Origin: Wenjunlia vitaminophila DSM 41686
Lineage (GTDB): Bacteria > Actinomycetota > Actinomycetes > Streptomycetales > Streptomycetaceae
Assembly (NCBI RefSeq): GCF_000380165.1
Contig: NZ_KB904693.1
Coordinates: forward strand, 1-36,261
DNA: 36,261 nt
Reading direction: 5' to 3'
Below are positions 1 through 5,716 of this stretch, piece by piece. Both the position numbers and the translations under genes were made by a program. The first letter of the stretch is position 1; each line of letters opens with the position of its first letter. The notes under the pieces were generated by a model that worked only from the letters and a program-made list of their open reading frames with translations, was not told the DNA's origin and did no database searches.

Positions 1-92
1 CTGGCGCTGAGGGCGCAAGACCCCCGGGAGCGCTGCTCCCGGAGGCAGCCTGAGCCAGGAATCCCCTCCCTTCAGGGAGGGGAGGATTCAAA
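1..92 (+). mobile_element. IS200/IS605-type right end with omega-RNA-like hairpins (partial)
   Basis: Two compact hairpins lie back to back. An 8-bp perfect stem with a 3-nt loop spans 24-42 (CCGGGAGC / GCTCCCGG). An 8-bp stem with loop TTCA spans 63-82 (CCCCTCCC / GGGAGGGG). The block ends in GGATTCAA at 84-91. This arrangement, a terminal G/C hairpin closely followed by TTCAA, resembles right ends of IS605-family tnpB elements in actinomycetes, where the right end also encodes the 3' part of the TnpB guide RNA (omega RNA) and the guide is the flanking DNA. The tnpB gene itself would lie left of base 1 on the + strand and is not visible. No transposase is in view, so the assignment rests on the end structure alone. 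Confidence 0.6.
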
Positions 93-163
93 TCGACGGA
101 CCACTCCACCGGCCCGGCCGCGACCGGTGCGCTCGACCACCGCGGTTCGTTCACCGGCGATAA

Positions 164-180
164 CGATTTGTGCAAAATCG
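164..180. repeat. Inverted repeat upstream of lipoprotein gene
   Basis: A 6-5-6 inverted repeat, CGATTT-GTGCA-AAATCG, lies about 110 bp upstream of the lipoprotein start and could be an operator. The surrounding A/T content is higher than in the rest of this intergenic region, as expected near a promoter. I could not place a convincing -35/-10 pair. Confidence 0.35.
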
Positions 181-288
181 GTTCCGGATCGGGTCCAGGT
201 GCAACCGTCGGTGGGGTCCACCGGTCGTAGTCGTAAGACCGTCGGGGGGACCGCCCCACGTCGCTCATTTCTGAAGGGTGTTGTCGTG

Positions 289-1491
289 ATGCGTAGGACC
301 GTGACCGCTGTCGGCTGTGCCGCGGCCCTCACCGTGGGTGTCGTGGCCTGTGGCACCGTGGAGAACCTGAGCGCCGGCCAGAAGGTCTCCCGGGCCATGG
401 ACCGGCTGGTGGAAGGGGAGTCCCTGTCGGTGACGGTGGACCTGGAGTCCACGCCCGACCAGTTGATGGCCATGGTCACTGACTCCTCCGATCCCATGCC
501 CCCGGAAGCGGCTGACGTGTTGGCCAACAGCACGATCAAGTTGTCGGTGAAGGCCGACAAGCCGCTGAAGGACGCCAAGGAGTCCGACCTGGTCGCCGCC
601 GAGCTGGTGTTCGCCAAGGGCAACACCAACCTGTTCGAGCTGCGCGTGGTCGAGGAGACCGCCTACGTCCGCGCTGACCTCGAGGAGATCGCCGCGATCT
701 CCGGCGAGGAGATGCCCCCGGTGGAGACGATCAAGAGTGAGCTGCCCCCGGGGTCGGAGTTCGCCGAGCGGTTCCTCGACGGCGGCTGGGTCGCCATGGA
801 ACAGTCGGAACTCGAGAAGAGCAGCAAGATCGTGGAGGACTACACCGGCGAGGACACCGGTTGGGACTCCGAGTCCGCGCCCAGCCTGAGCGACTCGGCC
901 AAGGACAAGATCTTCGGCGCCGTCAAGCAGGCCCTCGGTCAGGGCGTGACGATCGAGGAGAAGGGCAAGAAGGACGGCACCGAGCACCTCCGGGTCAGCG
1001 CTCCCGCCCGGACCCTGCTCAACGGCCTGGTGGACAAGCTGAAGCCGCTGGAGAGCGAGATCCCCGGCGCCGAGCTGCCCAGCTCCTCCGACATCCAGGA
1101 CGTTCCCAACCGTCGGGTCGCGATGGACATGTTCCTCAAGGGCAAGGACCTGAAGAAGCTCACCGTCGACATGGCCCAGTTCGACGACGAGCTCAGGAGC
1201 GCGGGCAAGCTCCCGCTGTCCCTGTCGTTCGACAAGGGCGGCATGGTCTGGGCGCCCAAGGACGCCGTCAAGATCACGTCTGCGGACCTCGAGAGCCTGA
1301 TGAACGGCGCGGCCGGCAGCAACTACGACGACGGCGGCACGTTCGAGGACGACAACCCGTTCGGTGGCGACCCGGCCGACGACAACCCGTTCGGTGACGC
1401 GAGCCAGGACGCGGGCAACCCGTTCGACGCCACCTGGACGTCCGCGATGTCCAGCGCGTACCCGGGTCTGTCCCTGCTCGAGAGCGCCTGA
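289..1491 (+). CDS. Putative lipoprotein with C-terminal NPF-rich acidic repeats
   Basis: The product is about 400 aa and secreted. Positively charged MRRT is followed by a short hydrophobic stretch and a lipobox-like GVVAC, with Cys21 as the likely lipidated residue. It would therefore be anchored on the outer face of the cytoplasmic membrane. The ATG at 289 is preceded by GAAGGG at 273-278; a GTG at 286 has better spacing and would add one Val. The frame stays open far upstream, but sequence before 286 does not look like a signal peptide. The mature part is acidic, Lys/Glu/Ser-rich, without a catalytic motif I recognise. The C-terminus carries Asp-Asp-Asn-Pro-Phe-Gly repeats encoded by a 19-bp DNA repeat (1348-1366 and 1378-1396) plus a third NPF. 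The fold may be of the LppX/LprG lipid-carrier type, as may that of the lipoprotein at 13994, but this is inference. Confidence 0.85.
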   Translation: MRRTVTAVGCAAALTVGVVACGTVENLSAGQKVSRAMDRLVEGESLSVTVDLESTPDQLMAMVTDSSDPMPPEAADVLANSTIKLSVKADKPLKDAKESDLVAAELVFAKGNTNLFELRVVEETAYVRADLEEIAAISGEEMPPVETIKSELPPGSEFAERFLDGGWVAMEQSELEKSSKIVEDYTGEDTGWDSESAPSLSDSAKDKIFGAVKQALGQGVTIEEKGKKDGTEHLRVSAPARTLLNGLVDKLKPLESEIPGAELPSSSDIQDVPNRRVAMDMFLKGKDLKKLTVDMAQFDDELRSAGKLPLSLSFDKGGMVWAPKDAVKITSADLESLMNGAAGSNYDDGGTFEDDNPFGGDPADDNPFGDASQDAGNPFDATWTSAMSSAYPGLSLLESA

Positions 1492-1522
1492 GCGCACCCC
1501 CCACGCCTCACCAGGACGGCGC

Positions 1523-1571
1523 GGGCCCGGTCCGACCGGCGGAGGATCACTCCGTCGGCCGGTCCGGGCCC
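1523..1571. terminator. Bidirectional terminator-like hairpin between convergent genes
   Basis: Two 22-nt arms (1523-1544 and 1550-1571) pair with three imperfect positions, one of which can form G-U, around a short loop. The hairpin sits between the stop of the lipoprotein gene and the 3' end of the convergent amidohydrolase gene, and overlaps the latter's last codons. There is no T-run, which is common for actinomycete terminators. Confidence 0.5.
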
Positions 1572-2860
1572 CTGTCCTTTCCGGTGCGCACCTGACGGGG
1601 CAGGTCGAGGGCGGTCGTGTCGGTGTACTCGCGCACCGCGCTGGTGCGGCTGACCACCCGCCCGCGGTGCACCACCACCCGGCTGTAGCCCACCGAGAGC
1701 ACCCCGGCGACGCAGTCCCCGCGGACCGCGAGCAGCTCGGCCGGGAACCCGGCCTCGAGCCGCACCTCGGGGAGTCCCATCACCGCCCGCGCCCGGCCAC
1801 TGACCGCCTCGTAGGCGTCCGCGGCGTCGGTCGCCCCCCAGGACGCCAGCAGGTACGCCGACTCCAACGGGTCCGCCCGGCCCACCGGGTTCGCCTGGTC
1901 CCGCAGCGCCCCGCCGCCCGCGGCCACCCGCACCCCGGCCGCCCGCAGCGCCCGGACCGGGGCGACCCAGCCGGCGCGGCCCCCCGCCAGCGTTCCGCAC
2001 CCGCCCTGCGGCAGACACACCACCGCCACCCCCGCCGCGGCGAGCTGCGCCGCGGCCCTGGCCACGGCGTCCTGCGGCAGTCGTGCCAGGCCCTCGCACG
2101 GTCCGATGGTCACGCTGGGCCGCAGCCCGCCGGCCATCGCCGCCAGCCGCCCGAGACGCGCCGGGTCGGCCGCCTCGCTGTGCAGGTCCACCGCGCAGCC
2201 GAACTCCGCGGCCAGCCGGAGCACCGCCTCCACGTACCCGGCCGGGTCGGGGTCGAGGTCCGGGCAGCCCCCGACCACGGACGCGCCCATCTTCAGCGCG
2301 TCCCGCAGCATCGCCAGGCTGTCCGCGCCGGCCACCCCGGTGAGCACCCGGGGCACCGCGACCGCCGAGATGTCCACCAGGCCGCGCAGCGCCCGCCGGG
2401 CCCGGAGCACCGCCTGCAGTGTGCGCAACCCCTGGACGTCGCCGATGCGGACGTGGGTGCGCACCGCGGTGGTGCCGTGACCGAGCTGGAGCAGCGCCGC
2501 CTCGGTCACCCGCCGCTGCACGTCCTCGGGGCCGTCCGGCGGGGGCCCGCCGAGGCTCTCCGCGGTCAGCGCGGTGTCCAGGTGCGCGTGCGGCTCGGCG
2601 GGGGCGGGCAGCAGCAGGTACCCGGACAGGTCGAGACCGGGACGCTGGTCGCCCTCGCCGGACCCGTTCCGGGGCGCGGCCAGGCTTCCCGGGGTGCCCA
2701 CCGCCTCGATGCGTCCGTCGCTGAGCCGCACGTCGACGGTGCGGCCGTCGGGCAGCCGCACCCCCGACAGCAGCAGCGTCTCGGCCTCGGGCTGGCCGTC
2801 AGCGGTCGGTTCCTGACCGGCGGGGCCGGAGGACCCGCGGGAACGCTTGCTGCCGGGCAT
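1547..2860 (-). CDS. Amidohydrolase, cytosine-deaminase-like, with degenerate active site
   Basis: The product is 437 aa. The start ATG (2858-2860) has AGGAG 9 nt upstream on the minus strand. The fold signature is of the amidohydrolase superfamily, closest by eye to CodA-type cytosine deaminases: EPHAHLDT (His91, His93) matches the first metal motif, VDLHSE (His227) the next ligand, and DQANPVGRADPLESAYLL (321-338) the region after the catalytic Asp. The alignment shows losses, though. The Glu that follows the His in CodA (E217) is Ala230 here, the His of the VTxSH motif (H246) is Pro254, and the metal-binding Asp (D313) falls on Gly317. Deamination in the usual way therefore seems unlikely. 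It could be a binding protein or have a changed chemistry. Alignment residues are from memory of E. coli CodA. Confidence 0.75.
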   Translation of the reverse strand: MPGSKRSRGSSGPAGQEPTADGQPEAETLLLSGVRLPDGRTVDVRLSDGRIEAVGTPGSLAAPRNGSGEGDQRPGLDLSGYLLLPAPAEPHAHLDTALTAESLGGPPPDGPEDVQRRVTEAALLQLGHGTTAVRTHVRIGDVQGLRTLQAVLRARRALRGLVDISAVAVPRVLTGVAGADSLAMLRDALKMGASVVGGCPDLDPDPAGYVEAVLRLAAEFGCAVDLHSEAADPARLGRLAAMAGGLRPSVTIGPCEGLARLPQDAVARAAAQLAAAGVAVVCLPQGGCGTLAGGRAGWVAPVRALRAAGVRVAAGGGALRDQANPVGRADPLESAYLLASWGATDAADAYEAVSGRARAVMGLPEVRLEAGFPAELLAVRGDCVAGVLSVGYSRVVVHRGRVVSRTSAVREYTDTTALDLPRQVRTGKDRGPDRPTE

Positions 2861-3170
2861 GGCGCTATCTCCTGCTCGACTGGTTGTGGGACGGGTTTCG
2901 AAGGCGTGCTGGTCGGTCGGCTCGGGCCGTACATGATCACGTGGTTCGAGCCTAGGACGACGGGCCGCGCGCAGCCGGGAGGAGGGAAATAGTCGTACTG
3001 GTGCGGTCGGATTCCGGTGAGTGCCGGGGACGCCTCCGGACCGGGGCGGCCGCCCCCGGATCGCCGGGCCGGCGGGGCGGGGACGGCGGTGGTCGGTGGG
3101 CCGGTCGGGGCGCCCGCGGAACGGGGCAACTGGCTGGTGGCGCCAGTGGATCGCCCGTCCGGATACGGAT
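2861..3170. other. Intergenic region upstream of amidohydrolase and tRNA-Thr
   Basis: No protein-coding gene is convincing here: the overlapping frames have no ribosome-binding site and no recognisable family. The left part must hold the leftward promoter of the amidohydrolase gene, which I could not place. The right end leads into the tRNA-Thr promoter. Confidence 0.5.
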
Positions 3171-3199
3171 TTCACCTTCGGCGACGAACGGTGTAATGT
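3171..3199 (+). promoter_or_regulatory. Promoter of tRNA-Thr
   Basis: TTCACC (3171-3176) and TAATGT (3194-3199) are separated by exactly 17 bp and stand 12 bp upstream of the mature tRNA 5' end. This fits a housekeeping sigma-70/HrdB-type promoter with a very short 5' leader. Confidence 0.6.
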
Positions 3200-3210
3200 C
3201 TTCCTCGCTC

Positions 3211-3283
3211 GCCCCAATAGCTCAGTCGGCAGAGCGTCTCCATGGTAAGGAGAAGGTCTACGGTTCGATTCCGTATTGGGGCT
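3211..3283 (+). tRNA. tRNA-Thr (GGT)
   Basis: A full cloverleaf folds. The acceptor GCCCCAA pairs with TTGGGGC, the D stem is GCTC/GAGC, the anticodon stem is TCTCC/GGAGA with loop ATGGTAA (anticodon GGT, reads ACC/ACU), and the T-arm is TACGG-TTCGATT-CCGTA. The discriminator is T and no CCA is encoded. It is the first of two tRNAs ahead of rpmG. Confidence 0.95.
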
Positions 3284-3329
3284 CGGATGCGACGGTGCCT
3301 CGTCGAAAGGCGGGGCGCATGTCCATCGT

Positions 3330-3402
3330 GGCGGTGTAGCTCAGTCGGTAGAGCAAGCGGCTCATAATCGCTGTGTCACCGGTTCAAGTCCGGTCACCGC
3401 TA
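3330..3402 (+). tRNA. tRNA-Met (CAT), elongator type
   Basis: The cloverleaf has acceptor GGCGGTG/CACCGCT, D stem GCTC/GAGC, anticodon stem AGCGG/TCGCT, loop CTCATAA (anticodon CAT) and T-arm ACCGG-TTCAAGT-CCGGT. The paired first acceptor position (G1-U72) and the absence of the three G-C pairs in the anticodon stem argue for the elongator, not the initiator. It lies 46 bp after tRNA-Thr and probably shares its transcript. The Thr-Met-rpmG order is common in actinomycetes. Confidence 0.95.
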
Positions 3403-3408
3403 CCCCGC

Positions 3409-3447
3409 GTAGCCGATTGTGGGGTTGGTACCCCGGTCGGCTACTCT
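3409..3447 (+). promoter_or_regulatory. Hairpin and -10-like element between tRNA-Met and rpmG
   Basis: GTAGCCGA (3409-3416) and TCGGCTAC (3437-3444) are perfect 8-bp inverted arms, with an inner GGGG/CCCC pairing. A -10-like TACTCT (3442-3447) overlaps the right arm, with TTGTGG (3417-3422) as a poor -35 at 19 bp. The element may end the tRNA transcript, start the rpmG transcript, or do both. Confidence 0.4.
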
Positions 3448-3489
3448 CGTCTGCGTACCTGGTCTTTTTCGCTCTAGGAAGGCACTCCA

Positions 3490-3654
3490 GTGGCTGCCAC
3501 CGACGTTCGCCCCAAGATCACGCTGGCTTGCGTGGAGTGCAAGGAGCGCAACTACATCACCAAGAAGAACCGTCGGAACAACCCCGACCGGCTCGAGCTC
3601 AAGAAGCACTGCCCGCGCTGCAAGGCCCACACGGCGCACCGCGAGACCCGCTGA
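3490..3654 (+). CDS. rpmG: 50S ribosomal protein L33
   Basis: The product is 54 aa, the usual length for L33. It starts at GTG with AGGAAG 7 nt upstream. It is a small basic component of the large ribosomal subunit near the E site. Two CxxC pairs (Cys14/Cys17 and Cys41/Cys44) form the zinc ribbon of the zinc-binding (C+) form, so a Zur-regulated C- paralog may exist elsewhere in the genome. The position directly before hadA/hadB matches the rpmG2-hadA-hadB order known in mycobacteria. Confidence 0.97.
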   Translation: MAATDVRPKITLACVECKERNYITKKNRRNNPDRLELKKHCPRCKAHTAHRETR

Positions 3655-3729
3655 CCTCGGTCGGGCGCGGCGTCCGCTCCTGGAGCCGTCCCCCGGGTGT
3701 CGCCCGGCCGGGTCCACCCGGCAAGCTTT

Positions 3730-3759
3730 GAGGCTGTCCCCGCTCGCGGGGGCGGCCTC
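3730..3759 (+). terminator. Terminator-like hairpin after rpmG
   Basis: GAGGC (3730-3734) and CCCCGC (3738-3743) pair with GCGGGG (3746-3751) and GCCTC (3755-3759), with a symmetric internal loop. There is no T-tail. It lies between rpmG and hadA and could end the rpmG transcript. Confidence 0.4.
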
Positions 3760-3842
3760 GTGGCGTTGGCGGTGGCATGTGGGACACGTCGCCGCCGCCC
3801 GGCCCCCGTGGGCACCCACCGTTGCACCGTGAGGAGCTGCCG

Positions 3843-4295
3843 ATGCCGCTGGACCAGTCCTTCGTCGGGCGGAGCTACCCGCCCACCAGGCCGTACGAGG
3901 TGGGGCGGGAGAAGATCCGCGAGTTCGCCGAGGCCGTGGGCGACACCAACCCCGTGTACACCGATGTCGAGGCGGCCAGGGCACAGGGGTACCCGGAGGT
4001 GATCGCCCCGCCGACGTTCGCGTTCATCCTCACGTACCAGGCGGCCGACCAGGTGGTCAACGACCCGGAGCTGGGCCTGGACTACAGCCGGGTGGTGCAC
4101 GGCGACCAGAAGTTCGTGTACTCCCGTCCGCTGCGCGCGGGGGACCGGCTGACGGTGACCTCGCACATCGACTCGATCAAGTCGCTGGCCGGGAACGAGG
4201 TGCTCGCGGTGCGCGGCGAGGTGTACGACGAGGACGGCCAACACGTGGTCACCGGGCACACCGTGCTCGTGGCCAGGGCACCGGAGGGGGAGTGA
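3843..4295 (+). CDS. hadA: MaoC-like hot-dog dehydratase subunit, HadA-type (non-catalytic)
   Basis: The product is 150 aa, a single hot-dog domain of the MaoC/FAS1_N type. The ATG at 3843 has GAGGAG 6 nt upstream. In mycobacterial HadAB and HadBC, which dehydrate (3R)-hydroxyacyl-ACP in FAS-II, HadA or HadC is the substrate-binding partner and HadB carries the catalytic Asp/His. This fits here: the hydratase motif reads VGDTNPVY with Tyr39 where the catalytic His would be. The gene overlaps hadB by 4 bp (GTGA) and follows rpmG as in Mycobacterium. Since most genera with this locus lack mycolic acids, the exact acyl substrate is open. Confidence 0.85.
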   Translation: MPLDQSFVGRSYPPTRPYEVGREKIREFAEAVGDTNPVYTDVEAARAQGYPEVIAPPTFAFILTYQAADQVVNDPELGLDYSRVVHGDQKFVYSRPLRAGDRLTVTSHIDSIKSLAGNEVLAVRGEVYDEDGQHVVTGHTVLVARAPEGE

Positions 4296-4726
4296 CGGTG
4301 GCGGCGCGGATCAGCTACGACGAGGTCGAGGTCGGCACCGAGCTGCCCGGGCAGCAGTTCCCGGTGACCCGGGCCGCACTGGTCAGGTACGCCGGCGCCT
4401 CCGGCGACTTCAACCCGATCCACTGGAACGAGCGGGTCGCCAAGGAGGTCGGGCTGCCCGACGTGATCGCGCACGGCATGTTCACCATGGCCGAGGCGGT
4501 CCGGGTGGTCACCGACTGGACCGGAGACCCGGGGGCGGTGGTCGAGTACGGGGTGCGCTTCACCAAGCCGGTGGTGGTGCCCGACGACGACAAGGGCGCG
4601 ACCGTCGAGGTCTCCGCCAAGGTCGCACAGAAGCTGGATGACCGCAGGGTGCGGGTGGACCTGACGGTGGTGAGCGCGGGCGTGCGGGTCCTGGGCATGG
4701 CCCGGGCCGTGGTCCAGCTCTCCTGA
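4292..4726 (+). CDS. hadB: MaoC-like hot-dog dehydratase subunit, HadB-type (catalytic)
   Basis: The product is 144 aa with the complete hydratase-2 motif SGDFNPIHWN, giving Asp39 and His44 as the probable catalytic pair, followed by the conserved VIAHGMFTMA helix. It should pair with the upstream product to form a heterodimeric (R)-specific hydroxyacyl dehydratase. The start GTG at 4292 overlaps the hadA stop (GTGA), which predicts translational coupling. A second GTG at 4298 is also well placed behind GGAGGG (4282-4287). No third subunit gene (hadC) follows. Confidence 0.87.
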   Translation: MTVAARISYDEVEVGTELPGQQFPVTRAALVRYAGASGDFNPIHWNERVAKEVGLPDVIAHGMFTMAEAVRVVTDWTGDPGAVVEYGVRFTKPVVVPDDDKGATVEVSAKVAQKLDDRRVRVDLTVVSAGVRVLGMARAVVQLS

Positions 4727-4736
4727 CGCCCCGGTC

Positions 4737-4778
4737 GGGCCCCGTTCCCCTCGGCCCCCGCCGGGGTTGACGGGGCCC
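4737..4778 (+). terminator. Terminator-like hairpin after hadB
   Basis: GGGCCCCGT (4737-4745) and ACGGGGCCC (4770-4778) form a perfect 9-bp stem around a loop that can itself pair (CGGC/GCCG). It lies 11 bp beyond the hadB stop and has no T-run. Confidence 0.4.
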
Positions 4779-4858
4779 CGCCCAGCGCTCCTGGCGGTGA
4801 GCCCGCCGACGCGCCCCTGGTCCCGCCCCCGCCACCTGCCGCGCGGGGGCCCGGCGAG

Positions 4859-4887
4859 TTGACTAGATAGTTATTACTAACTAAATT
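4859..4887 (+). promoter_or_regulatory. Promoter plus embedded operator of the TetR gene; leaderless start
   Basis: TTGACT (4859-4864) and TAAATT (4882-4887) are 17 bp apart, a near-consensus promoter. The ATG at 4895 stands at the expected transcription start, 7-8 bp after the -10, and no Shine-Dalgarno precedes it, so the mRNA is probably leaderless. The spacer contains ATAGTTATTACTAACTAA (4867-4884), a palindrome with arms TAGTTA/TAACTA. A close copy in the opposite orientation sits upstream of the MFS gene (5602-5619). Binding here would block RNA polymerase and give autorepression. Confidence 0.7.
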
Positions 4888-4894
4888 CCTCTCC

Positions 4895-5527
4895 ATGGAG
4901 CAGAGGCGAACGCGGATGTCGGCCGGGGAACGTCGGGAGAGCGTCGTCGTCGCCGCTGTCGCCGAGTTCGGCCGCCGCGGCTACTACGGGACGTCGACCG
5001 AGGCCATCGCCCGGCGGGTGGGGGTGTCCCAGCCCTACCTGTTCCGGCTCTTCCCCGGGAAGCTCGCGCTGTTCAAGGCCGCCGCCGAGCGGTGTCTCGA
5101 CCGGCTCGCCCAGACCTTCGCGCAGGCCGCCGAGGGGCTGAGCGGGGCCGAGGCCATGGACGCGATGAAGGAGGCCTACCCGCGTCTCATCGTGGACCGG
5201 GACCTGCTGATGATGCAGATGCAGCTCTACTCGGTCGCGGCCTCCGCGGAGGACCCCGAGCTCGGCGCGTTCGTCCGGCGGCGCTGGGTGGAGCTGTGGG
5301 ACCTCGTGCGCAGCCGTACCGGCGCCGACGACGCGGAGATGCGCGACTTCTTCGCGATCGGCTTGTTGATCAACGCGCTGCTGTGCCTCGACCTCCCCGG
5401 GCGGCACCGGGCCTGGGCGGGTCTCGACGGGGCCTGCCGGGTGGCGGCGTCCTCCGCGTCCGACGAGCCCGACGAGCCCGACGCCCATCCGGAACCCGCG
5501 GCCCCCGCGGGCCCCGCCCCCTCCTGA
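4895..5527 (+). CDS. TetR-family transcriptional repressor (exporter-linked)
   Basis: The product is 210 aa. The N-terminal TetR DNA-binding domain has its helix-turn-helix at about residues 33-52 (STEAIARRVGVSQPYLFRLF). The helical C-terminal part (about 60-180) would bind ligand and dimerise. The tail is rich in Asp, Glu and Pro and looks disordered. The ATG at 4895 appears leaderless. The gene directly precedes an MFS exporter on the same strand, and both have the same palindrome upstream, so it likely represses itself and the exporter until a toxic ligand binds. The ligand is unknown. Confidence 0.9.
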   Translation: MEQRRTRMSAGERRESVVVAAVAEFGRRGYYGTSTEAIARRVGVSQPYLFRLFPGKLALFKAAAERCLDRLAQTFAQAAEGLSGAEAMDAMKEAYPRLIVDRDLLMMQMQLYSVAASAEDPELGAFVRRRWVELWDLVRSRTGADDAEMRDFFAIGLLINALLCLDLPGRHRAWAGLDGACRVAASSASDEPDEPDAHPEPAAPAGPAPS

Positions 5528-5601
5528 AGCCCCCCGCCGGCCCGTGGCGCCGGCGACCGCGCCCCGCGCCGCACCGGATCACCCCCGTGCGCCCCAAGAA
5601 C

Positions 5602-5619
5602 TTAGTGATCAATAACTAT
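5602..5619 (+). promoter_or_regulatory. Second copy of the TetR operator, upstream of the MFS gene
   Basis: TTAGTGATCAATAACTAT matches the reverse complement of the site at 4867-4884 at 15 of 18 positions and keeps the TAACTA arm intact; the other arm is TAGTGA instead of TAGTTA. It is an A/T-rich island in very G/C-rich DNA, about 100 bp upstream of the MFS start. Confidence 0.65.
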
Positions 5620-5716
5620 CCCGTCGGTCACCGGCCCACCAGCCCGCGGGGGTTCCGTGAGAGCAACCAGCCCCCGCGCGGCCCACCCGCACCGACGACC
5701 ACACCGAGGAGCCCCC

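Noticed and set aside
1364-2992. Plus-strand ORF of 542 codons opposite the amidohydrolase gene
   Set aside because: It is the antisense shadow of the minus-strand gene, with Arg/Pro/His-rich composition and no ribosome-binding site.
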